DNA of 64,000 bases from assembly GCA_025529335.1 (NCBI GenBank), contig JAMYHX010000080.1, positions 52,967-116,966 on the forward strand. The letters run 5' to 3'. The stretch is from Rhizopus sp. PT2906 (Eukaryota > Mucoromycota > Mucoromycetes > Mucorales > Rhizopodaceae). A model generated the notes under the pieces. That model had not been told where the DNA came from. It saw nothing but the letters and a program-made list of their open reading frames with translations, and searched no databases. Position numbers and translations under genes: made by a program. This document shows positions 21,785 to 31,923 of the stretch, in pieces (within the stretch, counting starts at the first letter, position 1; each line of letters starts with the position of its first letter).

Positions 21785-22574
21785 ATGACTTCAAAGCAGC
21801 CAATTCATTCTGTACTTTTCGATAATCAAAACGAATATTACGCACAGCCTACAAGTGGAGATAACTTGCAGTTTTATTCGTCAAGTTATGGAGATCAATA
21901 CAGTACTAATTACTATGCAAGTCCACCAGCTGGTGACATGCGTTCAACTAATTATGAATTTTCAAATTCTGGTTCCTTTTGGAGCGCGTTTGGGACCGGA
22001 GGATATGCAGATGAACCACCATTGTTGGAGGAATTAGGTTTAAACTTTGAACATATCAAGACCAAGGTTAGATAGTTGTATTTATTACTTAAAAAAGTGA
22101 CTAAAGACAAATATACAGAGTTTAACTGTCCTCAACCCATTCCGCACTGTTCCAAGTACTATTATGGATGATACTGATCTGGCAGGACCACTCTTGTTTA
22201 TTTTCTTATTTGGCACCTTTTTACTTTTATCTCGAAAGGCGCACTTTGGCTATATCTACGGTGTGGGCGTCCTCGGTGTGCTATCGATTTATCTCATCCT
22301 GAATTTGATGAGCGAGAATGGTATTGATGGATCTAGAACAGCCAGTGTGCTCGGTTACTGTTTGTTACCTATGGTCATGCTCAGTGGACTCAGTGTCTTT
22401 CTCAAGTTGGATACCATTGTTGGTACTCTTTTAACGATCATCAGTATCCTCTGGTGTACTTATTCTAGTTCAGGGATGTTTGTGAGTGTACTTCATATGA
22501 ACGAACAACGGTTTTTGGTTGCTTATCCTGTAGGCTTGTTTTATGCTTGCTTTGCTTTAATGACATTTTTTTAA
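21785..22574 (+). CDS. YIP1: Yip1 family Rab-interacting membrane protein (YIPF5-like)
   Basis: Multi-spanning ER/Golgi membrane protein that binds Ypt/Rab GTPases and works in COPII vesicle formation. ATG 21785. The N-terminus is Tyr/Ser/Gln-rich and cytosolic (QPIHSVLFDNQNEYYAQPTS), then the conserved PPLLEELGLNFEHIKTK. One intron (about 22070-22119) joins it to SLTVLNPFRTVPSTIMDDTD, LAGPLLFIFLFGTFLLLSRK and HFGYIYGVGVLGVLSIYLIL. Five hydrophobic segments. The typical YIP1 pattern D-DLAGP and GYIYG is present. About 245 residues, normal length. Confidence 0.93.
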
Positions 22575-22617
22575 ACAAAATAAATTTTTTCTTTTTTTTT
22601 TTTTTTATTGTATAAAA

Positions 22618-24149
22618 ATGCAACCTTCTAGTTTAAACACTCAAAGTATTCAATATAGAAAGAGAACAGAACAGGATTCGATAGACAATCATATCAAGTA
22701 AATACTATTATTAAACCAATAAAAACACAGTGAATAACAATAAAATAGAAAAAAGCGCCCTGTAGATCGCAATATACCACCCAAGGTAAACCATGTCTAA
22801 TTAGGCACATGTATGTATTAATTTTTATATATATATATAGATTGAAGCCAATGTACCAGAATCAAGATTATATGAAGAATTATGTCAGTTTGAGAGAAAT
22901 ATGGATACAGCCATAATGAGAAAGCGATTAGAGATTCAAGAAGCACTTGGAAAACCAAACAAGGTGAAACGAACCATGCGTATTTTTATTTCCAATACAG
23001 CAGCAGATCAGTTACATCAAGAAGAAGAAGAAGAAGAAGTAGATGGACAAGTATTTGAGATCAATAGTGAAAATGAACCTTCTTGGACATTAAAGATCGA
23101 AGGACGATTGCTGGATGTAAGTTACTTTAAATTTAAAAGAGACATCTCTTAATATTTCTTGTAGCCGCTGATTCCAACAAAGAAGGCTCAACCTGTACAA
23201 AAGTTCACATCCTTTTTTAAATCAATTATTGTTGAACTTGATCCAGAAAAATATCCAGAGGGAAATTTAATTGAATGGCGTAAGCAGCCATCAAGTGTGG
23301 AAAGTGATGGTATTGAAGTAAAGCGTAAAGGTGATACCAATGTCAACGTACGCATCATTCTCGTTCCAGACTATACGCCTCAGAAATTCAAGCTGACACC
23401 TGCCTTATCTGAACTGACGGGACTCAAGCTAGCGACCAAGTCTCATATCGTGTCAGAGTTGTGGAATTATATCAAACTACACAACTGTCAGGATGCTAAA
23501 GACAAACGTATTATCCATTGTGACAGAAAGATGCAGGCAATCTTTAATGCAACTCAGTTACAATTTCATGAAATACCAGAATTGATCCAACGACAGGTGA
23601 CACAACCAGATCCTATTGTATTAGAATACACTATTCGTGTTGATAAACGGTTCAACATGTCATCCAAGGCATATGATGTTGATGTCGAACTGGACAGTGT
23701 GCTCAAACAAAAGATGATGAATGTTGTCGCTGCTTCACAAGTGCAAAAGGATATTCTAAGTTTGGACGATAAGATTGTTCAGTGTGTACAAAGTATCAAT
23801 AATTCCAAGATGAAACGGGACTTTCTGATGCAGTTTTCTTCACATCCTATCGAGTTTATCAATAAATGGATTCATAGCCAAGCAAGAGATATAGAAGTAC
23901 GATCAACATGAAAATAGACTATATATACTAATGTCATTCATAGGCTGTGCTTGGAGAGACCAAAGTCAATTTAGAGGATGTGCGTCAAACTGAATTCTAT
24001 AAACAACCGTGGGTAAAGGAAGCAGTATTTCATTATCTCACATCCAAGGTAAATATTGAACCATCTCATATTCATAAACTCATTATGATTAGACACAACA
24101 AAAAATGCAAGAGTTATTGGCTACACAGTCTTCTGCAAAACAATCTTAA
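22618..24149 (+). CDS. SNF12: SWI/SNF complex subunit Snf12/SWP73 (SMARCD type)
   Basis: Chromatin-remodelling subunit with a SWIB/MDM2 domain. ATG 22618 follows a T18 tract; the first exon is short (MQPSSLNTQSIQYRKRTEQD). Downstream: VPESRLYEELCQFERNMDTA, IMRKRLEIQEALGKPNKVKR, RTMRIFISNTAADQ and WTLKIEGRLLD. The SWIB part is FKLTPALSELTGLKLATKSH, IVSELWNYIKLHNCQDAKDK and RIIHCDRKMQAIF. The end part KRDFLMQFSSHPIEFINKWI is also conserved, and the last exon ends LLATQSSAKQS (stop 24147-24149). About seven introns. One intron contains (TA)n near 22835. The domain order equals that of BAF60. Confidence 0.93.
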
Positions 24150-24331
24150 TAAACACCTGTTAGTTGTGCGCTTTTATTAAGATCTTTGTATTAGTTTTTT
24201 ATAAACATATTCGATATTTTATGTTGGCACAGTATCAAATATAATTGAAATTTACCTTTGAAGTCTGTTCTACAATTATAATGTAATATAATATATAAAA
24301 AGAGAGATTTATAGAACAAATATGATACATA

Positions 24332-24688
24332 AGCTCAGGAACAGTGGTAGGACATTATCTCAGTTTCTTAAAAATGACTTTTGATGAAATGGACAAACAT
24401 CCGCAAATGAAAGGTCATTATATAATGATGGACAATGCACCTATTCATATGCATGAAGACACAAAAAAGTATATTAAATATCGAGGACATAAATTTGTGT
24501 ATCTTCCTACATATTCGCCCTGAACTTAATCCAATAGAACAATTCTGGGTAGTAGTAAAGAGTAAAGTCGCAATAAGCTTTTGTATGAAAACACTTTATC
24601 GAAAAGAATTACGAAAGCCTGCAAGAGTATAAAAAAAAGTCACTTCAAAGGTTTCGTTTCGCATTCATACAAGTATTGGGATAAATGA
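24332..24688 (+). mobile_element. Tc1/mariner-like transposase relic
   Basis: C-terminal third of the same transposase as at 55281-56564. It begins at SSGTVVGHYLSFLKM and keeps GHYIMMDNAPIHMHEDTKKY (second Asp) and FVYLPTYSP. An extra C at about 24520 then shifts the frame, and the reading continues as ELNPIEQFWVVVKSKV. A second shift lies near 24630, before SHFKGF. The end TGGGATAAATGA is at 24677-24688. Non-functional. Confidence 0.87.
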
Positions 24689-24779
24689 CCACCGGTGACT
24701 TCATCAAAGTCAATAATGCAGATAGGAATCAGGTAAGCAATATACCATATAAGCTTTACCCTAAAAGTTTATTTAAATT

Positions 24780-24987
24780 TTATGTTGTCAGTTTGATCAA
24801 CGAAGAATCAAGATCATTCACGTGTAATTATGATGATATCGTATTTTATACCAGAGAGAGTGAACTAGACAAGTCTTAGATTAGGCAGAGGCATTGGTAA
24901 TGTGACGTTGTATAGTGACAACATAGGTAGCGCTCCAAGGAAGTGCCCGTAACATTAGCCTATTTTCTGGTGCATGTAGTGTTGACC
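24780..24987 (+). mobile_element. MITE copy B, right half only
   Basis: It shares the interior (TATGTTGTCAGTTTGATCAA) and the right terminal repeat (TAGCCTATTTTCTGGTGCAT, then GTAGTGTTGACC) with copies A and C. The left end is missing, and the fragment abuts a transposase relic. Confidence 0.75.
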
Positions 24988-25086
24988 TTTTAATTTTCCT
25001 TCAGCTAATACAAATAAAATAAACTGATGACAACAGAGACGAGCACGCCCTTATTTCGCCACAGCGAAAACTGTATTACCCTAAAT

Positions 25087-25299
25087 TTAATGCGTAGACA
25101 TGTGGGGCAGGCTGTCCCTCTCACTGAGGGCTTCCTTCCAATACGCTGAGTGAACACGACCAGATAGAGACAGTGACTGTGTCTTACCATAGTTGATCTT
25201 TGCACTCGAGTCTCTACTGTAAATATTCAGATGGTACCGAGTCAATAAAGATCTTGTAAATGCTGAATGATGACCGTGGGCGCGAATGATAAATGACAA
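25087..25299 (-). mobile_element. Probable LINE reverse transcriptase fragment
   Basis: A 70-codon minus frame holds NIYSRDSSAKINYGKTQSLS, LSGRVHSAYWKEAL. This resembles the 'Y-ASNAK-NY-KTEALSLSG' block after the RT palm of fungal LINEs. No YADD box or endonuclease is near. The local base composition is less AT-rich than the surroundings, which fits foreign origin. Family memory only; a rival reading is a chance frame. Confidence 0.42.
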
Positions 25300-25527
25300 T
25301 TCTGGTCTCAGAGAAAGAGTGTAGCTAACACATTCTTTGCCTTGGCCTGCGTATCGCAGAAGAGGCTCTAATGCAAGACCATTGTATACAGAATTTAAAA
25401 TAAAGGTGCTGCTGGATGATAAAGAAAAACCATGTGTTACAACTGTCGGGGCGCAAAAAAATCAGATACGCAAACAGACCGGAAAAACCACTGTTCGTAG
25501 TTCTCTTTTTTTATATTGCTTAGAGTT

Positions 25528-27108
25528 ATGTATGGGTTTATCAAAAAGAGGCAGTATGGTTTAATAAGACCTATAAGACTAGAAAGAGCAGAAACAACAA
25601 AGAGAGTTTATGATTTAGAACTAAGTCGAACCAAGGAATTCGCACTTTCTCACCGAGGTATTTTTTTTTTTTTACAACTAGTATATACATATATACTTAT
25701 TATAAAAAAGGTGGAGTGACATGTATAAGGATTGATAATAGTGAACAAAGATAGTCAGTTTGTAATAATAATAATAATAAAAAAACAAGTATTGATCACT
25801 TAGTAGTTTATTGTCAGGAGGTGGTGATGGTAAAGTACATATCTATGATTTGGATTCAATGACAGAGAAGAATGAACCTATTGCGAGTGCAGCAAGGTAG
25901 ATAAATATATTTGTATAAAAGGTGTAAGGATGTAATTAATGCATGCTTAGAATGGATCAGCACAAATATGCGGTTACTTCTCTTTCTTGGTATCCAGCTG
26001 ATAATGGTCTATTTGTCACGTCAAGTTATGATTCTACGATCAAAGTATGGGATACAAATGAAATGAAGGTAACATTTAATTTAAAAATAAGGGGAGGAGA
26101 GAAAGTTATTCACGATAAAAAGGCGGTGGAAGAGTTTAATATGGAATGTCGCGTTCATTGTCAAGCCATGTCAGGTATTGCCAATCATTCACTGGTAGCA
26201 TGTAAGTTGAACAAATTATTACTTTGACTTTTTATAGTAACTTGCCGTTAATTAAGCTGCAGCGGCTGAACCCAGAATTAGACTGTGTGACCTGGCGAAT
26301 GGGTCCTTTACTCATTCATTAACTGGTCATTCTGGGTCCGTGATGTCCTGTGTTTGGTCTACCAATCAAGAATATGTTTTGTATTCAGGGGGGTGAGTCA
26401 TTCATTGAAATGAATTACAAGTATATCTTACATAGCATAGGTCAGATGGAACCATACGCGTTTGGGATATAAGAAAGGCGTCTTCTTGTCTAATGTCCTT
26501 GGATCAAAATAACGCAGGCAAGTCATTAAAAGGAATATATACATAAAGAGTAATGATGTTAACTTAATCACAGTCGATCAAAATCCACTTGGCGAAACAA
26601 ATAGTGCACACGGTCGAGGCATCAACGGTTTGACAGTAACAAATGATGGAAGGTTTTTGGTGTCACTCGGATTGGATGAGAAGATCCGACTATGGAACAC
26701 ACAATCTGGGCACAACACTTTTGTAAATTACGGATCCAGCTGGAGGAACCGATTTAAGCTATGTTTGCAACCTGCCCTGTCAAGTCCGGACGTTTGGCCT
26801 CCTTTGTTGTATATACCCAGTGATGACAGACAGGTTCTTGTCTATCGTCTTATGGATGGCATGCTTGTCAAACGGCTGAAGGGCGCTTATGGAAGAGTGA
26901 CGTCTGTTGAGAACAGGGAATCCCATCAGCAGCTGTACAGTGGCTCAAATGCGGGGGATTTGCTCGTTTGGGAACCTCCAGCGATGATAGCTGCTGTAGA
27001 AGAAAGAGAGGTTTGTAACATGGAATCAAAATAGGATGCCCTTATTTATTATGATAGGTCGACGCGGATGAGTGGAGTGACTATAACGATGAAGATGACA
27101 TAATCTAG
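25528..27108 (+). CDS. ERCC8: CSA/ERCC8 (Rad28) WD40 repair protein
   Basis: Substrate receptor of a CUL4-DDB1 ubiquitin ligase in transcription-coupled repair. ATG 25528 gives MYGFIKKRQYGLIRPIRLER, AETTKRVYDLELSRTKEF, very close to the start of human CSA. WD repeats follow: LLSGGGDGKVHIYDLDS, YAVTSLSWYPADNGLFVTSS, YDSTIKVWDTNEMK, LTGHSGSVMSCVWSTNQEYV, SDGTIRVWDIRKASSCLMSL, NGLTVTNDGRFLVSLGLDEK, IRLWNTQSGHNTFVNYG and LYSGSNAGDLLVWEPP. It ends in an acidic tail (DADEWSDYNDEDDII, stop 27106-27108). About seven introns. The FVNYG block after a WD repeat is typical of CSA. About 410 residues. Confidence 0.91.
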
Positions 27109-27232
27109 AGTCTCTAGGAAACATTCTCATTTTGATCAGTAACCCGGATCACATTGTTTTGACAAGTGTAACCAAAATGTGTATTTATGGCATATGCTTT
27201 ATAAGCTCCTTCTCTTCTCCTTCTTCTCTTTA

Positions 27233-27236
<4 letters not shown>

Positions 27237-27275
<39 letters not shown>
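27237..27275 (+). repeat. (TC)n microsatellite in a promoter
   Basis: About 39 bp of almost pure TC ending 18 bp before the ATG of the next gene. It is the longest of several pyrimidine tracts that precede start codons in this window. Confidence 0.9.
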
Positions 27276-27279
<4 letters not shown>

Positions 27280-27292
27280 GTTTTTTCTTCTC

Positions 27293-27665
27293 ATGGGTTG
27301 TTGTATGTCTCACTGCTCCTTTTCTGAAAAGGTATTGAACCTGTCAATTCAATAAATAGGAATATTAAATAAATTACTAGGAAACTGTATATGAAGTCAC
27401 TCTGGATGCAAACGGCGTAGCTCAGCGTGTACCAAAGGGGCAAGGTACACATTTTATTCACATCTCTCCTCATAAAGAGACTTTGCTAAAAGAAAAGGTA
27501 AATGCATATAAACTGAATGAATCTATCAGTCTTATTAATGAATTATATAATCAGTCGGATATTACTGCTCCTTCACCTACTTATCATCATGACAAATGGC
27601 CATCAATGACTGCGCCTATTTATAACCAACGTGTGCATCCAATGCCCGAAAAGATAGCTGCTTAG
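27293..27665 (+). CDS. Small protein with N-terminal MGCCMSHC acylation motif
   Basis: Two exons: 27293-27331 (MGCCMSHCSFSEK) and about 27381-27665 (ETVYEVTLDANGVAQRVPKG, QGTHFIHISPHKETLLKEKV, ending QRVHPMPEKIAA), joined by a 49-nt intron GTATTG...ACTAG. 107 residues. Gly2 followed by Cys3, Cys4 and Cys8 is a strong signal for myristoylation plus palmitoylation, so membrane attachment is likely. The layout recalls small acylated lysosome/vacuole anchors such as LAMTOR1/Ego1 (MGCC- start), but I see no further shared motif, so the function stays open. It starts about 185 bp after the CSA gene with its own (TC)n promoter tract. Confidence 0.58.
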
Positions 27666-28097
27666 CAATAGACTCTATATATAAAAAAATAATGCTGGTT
27701 ATTATTTTTTTTTAAATGTAAATAGTGTATAAATAAAAAGCTTTACAAGTCTTTTTTTTTTGTTCTAAAGAGAATCCATTGAATCATGTATCACGTCCTG
27801 ATCTATTATAAACAGTAAACAACGGAAATATACTGAATAAAACGCATTGACCCGAAACAGATAGATCAAGTGACATAAAGATGAAACAGTCCATGAGAGT
27901 GTGTACAAAGATCTAGTTTAAACTAAAATAAAGCATCTTGCTGCAAAAAAAGTATAAATCTATGTATACAAGTCTTTAACGACAACGATACACTTTTTAA
28001 TAAAGCATTTCGATACAAATTTATTGGATTAAAAATATGTGTAAAATGACCGAGGTTTTAATCTTTTTTATATTTTTTCTTTCTCTTTAAAAAAAAT
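27666..28097. other. Intergenic, AT-rich
   Basis: 3' UTR region of the acylated small protein and promoter of PPIL3. No gene recognised. Confidence 0.45.
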
Positions 28098-28845
28098 ATG
28101 GTAATGTCAATAATCAAACAAAATGAATGAAATAACTCATGAGCATTAGTCTGTTACTTTACACACTGATCTCGGCGATCTCAAGATTGAAGTATTTTGT
28201 GAATCTGTTCCAAAGACAGCAGAGGTATATACATGTTGTTATAACTTTGCTTTGTTTCTCACTGTTATTTCAAGAACTTTCTCGCTTTATGTGCAAGTGG
28301 GTATTACGACAACAACACTTTTCACAGAAATATACCTGGATTTATGATACAAGTACGTCCTATGACATGTTTATTTCTTTTACTAATACAATCCAAACAG
28401 ACAGGTGATCCTACAGGCACGGGAAAAGGAGGAAATTCGATTTGGGGAAAGAAGTTTAATGATGAAATCAGGTCTACATTAAAGGTAACAAAGATGGGTT
28501 GTTATTATCATCATATTCACATCATCCAAGCATAATGCACGCGGTATAGTCTCTATGGCGAATTCAGGGCCAAATACAAATGGATCACAATTTTTCATTA
28601 CCTATGCAAAACACCCTCATTTGGATACAAAATATACAGTGTTTGGAAAGTATGTTCAAAAGAATACAAGTTTATGCTAAAAAAAAGTATGATTCTAATT
28701 GGCATGTAGAGTCATTGATGGTGCCGACTCAACATTAGATGTAATGGAAAAAGTGCCGGTGGATGAAAAGTATAGGCCACTCCAAGAATTCCGTATAAAG
28801 TCTGTTACAATTCATGCAAATCCGATAGCTGACAAGCAGTTATAA
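28098..28845 (+). CDS. PPIL3: Cyclophilin PPIL3 (peptidyl-prolyl isomerase)
   Basis: Nuclear cyclophilin linked to the spliceosome. The first coding exon is only the ATG (28098-28100), followed at once by intron 28101-28149. Exon 2 then reads SVTLHTDLGDLKIEVFCESV, giving MSVTLHTDLGDLKIE, as in human PPIL3. Further exons: NFLALCASGYYDNNTFHRNI, PGFMIQTGDPTGTGKGGNSI, WGKKFNDEIRSTLK, HNARGIVSMANSGPNTNGSQ, FFITYAKHPHLDTKYTVFGK and VIDGADSTLDVMEKVPV. Catalytic residues of the family are present (the Arg in FHR, FM-Q, and the NGSQFFI region). About 160 residues. The stop is 10 bp from the stop of the convergent FYVE gene. Confidence 0.94.
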
Positions 28846-28855
28846 TTATTTCGTG

Positions 28856-29664
28856 TTAAAATGTAGACCATTGCCAATCTGCTGGAACTGAAGGAATTGG
28901 ATTGAAGGCTATGAAAAAGTAGAGAGGAGGATTAGAGCAATAAATAAAATAAAAAAACATCACTTTACCATGTTCCTTTTTCGTTGATTTGTTATTGATG
29001 GTAATGTTTTTAGATACGACATCTATCAAATAACGAATGAACAAAAAAAAAAAAAAAAGGTGTACTTAAAAGTAATTTACCATCACGGCCAAGTTCAGTT
29101 ATGCCTTCCATCGCTTGTGGTTGCTGTGTCATAATACCAGGATGTCTCTTTTTTAAATTTGCCTTGTTTGCATTCATATTATCTTGGCTCTTTCTAATAT
29201 TTCTTCTCTGCCGCAGTTCTTCCTGCCATTGCTTGTACTCCTCTGCACATGTGTTACATCCTCGAGATAAAATACCTTGAAGATGGAATCGAGCGTCTTG
29301 ATCCAGTCTAAAGTAGTTGGAGCAGTGAGCTGAGCAAAAAATGTCACCACACTTTCGGCAGTGATGTCTTCTATCAAATAGCCCAAAATAGGTTGGGCAG
29401 CCTAAATAGCCACAACTATTGGCTTCTGAATCTGGCTACAATGTATAATTTTGGTTTCTATGGTTACCTCTTTTTTTTTTGTTATTTCTTGACATTTACC
29501 TTCCAATGATCTCTTGTCGGTGGTCCTGTCACTTCTTCAGAGATTGGATCAGACATTAGCTTTGTGGGTGTTGTGTTATCTACTGAAATGTCTGTTTGAG
29601 AGGAAGGTTGTGCTATGGTTAACTGCGAAGGCCGTTTCTTTTTAGTAAGCGAGTATATGTCCAT
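28856..29664 (-). CDS. FYVE zinc-finger protein
   Basis: PI3P-binding protein, probably endosomal. ATG 29664 gives MDIYSLTKKKRPSQLTIAQ. An intron after RDHW-K leads to PDSEANSCGYLGCPTYFGLF, DRRHHCRKCGDIFCSAHCSN and GCNTCAEEYKQW: all the FYVE signatures (W-x-PD, RRHHCRxCG and eight Cys/His ligands with an altered first spacing). A Gln/Arg-rich helical segment follows. Two terminal introns join GRD to VVSKNITINNKSTKKEH and then AFNPIPSVPADWQWSTF-stop (28856-28858). About 200 residues. Not clearly Vps27, Vac1 or Pib1, since no RING, UIM or Rab-binding part is visible. Confidence 0.87.
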
Positions 29665-30180
29665 AAGTTTTAAAAGTGTATCGAATATTAAAGAAGTATA
29701 AATATAGAATGGAAGGAGGGGGAGAACAACTTAAAAAAGGCTTGTGTAGCATAGATTGAAGTCCGCCTTTCAAAATACGACCAGTGGTTTGAAATTTCCA
29801 GGCCTCCAATAAAAAAGTGTAAAGTAGACTTAAAAATAGCCCTGACGAATGTTTCAATAGCAAAACAAAAAAACAGTGCAGAGACCTTTTTGAAACATGT
29901 GAGTGCATGTATTGGTTTTGGATGTAAAGCCTTGGCTTCCTTGGGGTGTCGAAAGTGTCTCTGAGATAGATACAACTCAGTTATCTCAGCGTGCTGATAT
30001 CTTTTACTTGTGTAAAGATTTTCCTATAACATTGTTGTTACGAGTAAAATGATAGCCTTTATACTTCTTTCACGCCAAGTTTAAGTATGCACATAAAGAA
30101 AGTTGTTTATTTATGATAAGATATGTAAAAATGCTGTATTAGGTATAAATATGTATATGTAATCAATTAATAATGCTATT
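29665..30180. other. Intergenic
   Basis: A 95-codon minus frame (29688-29975) has Phe/Ser/His-rich low-information composition and no motif. No gene supported. Confidence 0.4.
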
Positions 30181-30608
30181 CAATAAAACTCAATCAACTC
30201 ATCGCCACAACTGCTAGCGTCGTCACTATCATCCATATAAAAGATCAGGTCAGACGTATATCTGTCCGAAAAGACATCAACTTCTTGTTCTTCCCAGTTG
30301 AGGCTAGGGTCAGGACAAATGGTCTCAAACATTGGTGGCCAAGGCACAGGTGGTTTATCTTCTTCGAAACTTCCGACGATGAACAGAGGTCGATTTACTT
30401 TACGCTTTTGTAGTTGTAAGTCGTCATCATCTAAACAATCAGAGAATCTCCTCTTCTTGTTCATTGTTCCAGGAATATTGATTGGTTTTACTTTAGGCGT
30501 TTCTGGTCTTGATAAGGAAGCTTGGCTCTCTGATGAACAGCTTGGAAGAGGCGCAGTTTGTTTAGAATCTGATGGTGCTTTGGGTACTTTGGTAACCTTG
30601 GCGTCCAT
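30181..30608 (-). CDS. Unidentified 142-aa protein with acidic C-terminus
   Basis: Single exon, ATG 30606-30608 after a CTTT-repeat tract: MDAKVTKVPKAPSDSKQTAP. The middle is Pro/Ser/Lys-rich and contains KKRRFSD, a possible nuclear signal; the C-terminal half has PLFIVGSFEEDKPPVPWPPM, FETICPDPSLNWEEQEVDVF and a very acidic end (DDSDDASSCGDELIEFY). Likely disordered with a short conserved core around VPWPP. I do not recognise the family. A longer frame exists upstream, but its extension is hydrophobic and looks like 5' UTR. Confidence 0.55.
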
Positions 30609-30769
30609 TTGAACAACAGAATGTAAATAAATGATTAAAAGAAAGAAAGAAAGAAGAAATACACTAGTGGGCCTCTGAATAAAAAAAAAAAGAGAGAGAA
30701 GCAAGGTTATTTATAGGAGAAAGACGCTATTACTATACAACTGACGTGGAATAAAAAGACATCATCATT

Positions 30770-31164
30770 ACCTTTTACAGACAACAATGACCCTACTAGT
30801 GTAACGGCATGATCATCTATTCCAAGCTGATTTATTTTTAATATTACTTCAGATTGGAGGAGAGAGAGAAGGAGAGAGAAGGGACAGGAGATGATTTTTG
30901 AATTGGGAGTAGACAGACTTTCATAATTGTTCTTTATAGTATTGTAAAGAGCGATAAAGCGAAAGAGAAAGGACCTGTTCTTTCGGTCTGCCAGATAATG
31001 AACATCAAAGACTGATATATCACGGGGCGGATCTATGATTGACAAAATGCATTTCTTTGCATGGTGTCATACTTACAGCCCTTTGCCGGCGTCACAGCTG
31101 CTCCGTCAAGTTTATAGCAAGTTTTTGTCCTGGGATCCAATGACGACATATGAGCCCGATGCAT
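30770..31164 (-). CDS. Possible spliced gene or gene remnant with RPA32-like segment
   Basis: Minus-strand exon 1 (ATG 31162-31164: MHRAHMSSLDPRTKTCYKLD, GAAVTPAKG) joins through a 44-nt intron (31033-31076) to PPRDISVFDVHYLADRKN. Farther on, an open block near 30770-30850 reads VILKINQLGIDDHAVTLVGS, LLSVK, which resembles the first strands of an RPA32-type OB fold ('F-VDG-E-VTFVG-VR'). I could not join this block to exon 2 in frame, nor continue the fold downstream, so it may be decayed. Functional call uncertain. Confidence 0.25.
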
Positions 31165-31923
31165 TTTGAATGATCGCTATTGTTTGCTTATGCGATTTGT
31201 GTAACATATTTACAGAATGTGCAGTTTTATAATTCTATTCAATGAGAATAAAGGCTCAAAAACATACAAAAGCAGTCAATATGATTTGAACACCCGCCCT
31301 TTATGTCAGCAAATGTATCCAACTAAAGGAATACCTCATATTTACACAAAAAAAAAAAAAAGCTAAAGGGAATACCATATGTCATTCTTACAAAGGTCTG
31401 AGGACATGCTCTGGCAAAAGAGCAACACACAATTTCTCTCTCTCTCTCTTGTTTATTTATTTTCTATGGAGAGTGCAAAAGCTAATTTTTAAAAATGATG
31501 AATAAGCAAAAGAAGAGAACCAGTGGACAAGGAAGGAAATAAAAAGGGGGAGGGGAACCGTTGAGGGGCTGTGTGTGTGTGTGTTTACACGCGCGCGTGC
31601 GTCTGTCATAAATCCCGCAAAATTCTCTGTCTACAGCTCCGATACGGCGCAATGAGCGAAAGCACAAAAGGAAGTGACAAAAAACATATAGTCATATCGT
31701 CCTAATTCGTCTCCAAGAACGTGATTTCTCTCTGTTCTTTGAAAATAATGGCAAACAGTGAAGAGCAGAGGGTGTCGATTTTTAAAATTTCCTGTTTTAT
31801 ATGATTTCATCAAGGGAAAATAAATGTGCCGAAGATGTGTGTAACGTTTCCAAAAAGATATATTAAAGATTTTTGTAATTTCTAATTTTTTTTTTTCTTG
31901 TTTTCTTCCATAACTCTGTCACC
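31165..31923. other. Intergenic upstream of ERG4
   Basis: It contains (TC)n near 31435-31449, (GT)n followed by a CGCGCG run near 31570-31600, and a T10 tract just before the ERG4 start. No gene recognised. Confidence 0.5.

Noticed and set aside
25011..25200. Possible 5S rRNA or other RNA gene in the less AT-rich island
   Set aside because: No match to the conserved 5S boxes that I know; the minus-strand RT-like reading is a better explanation.
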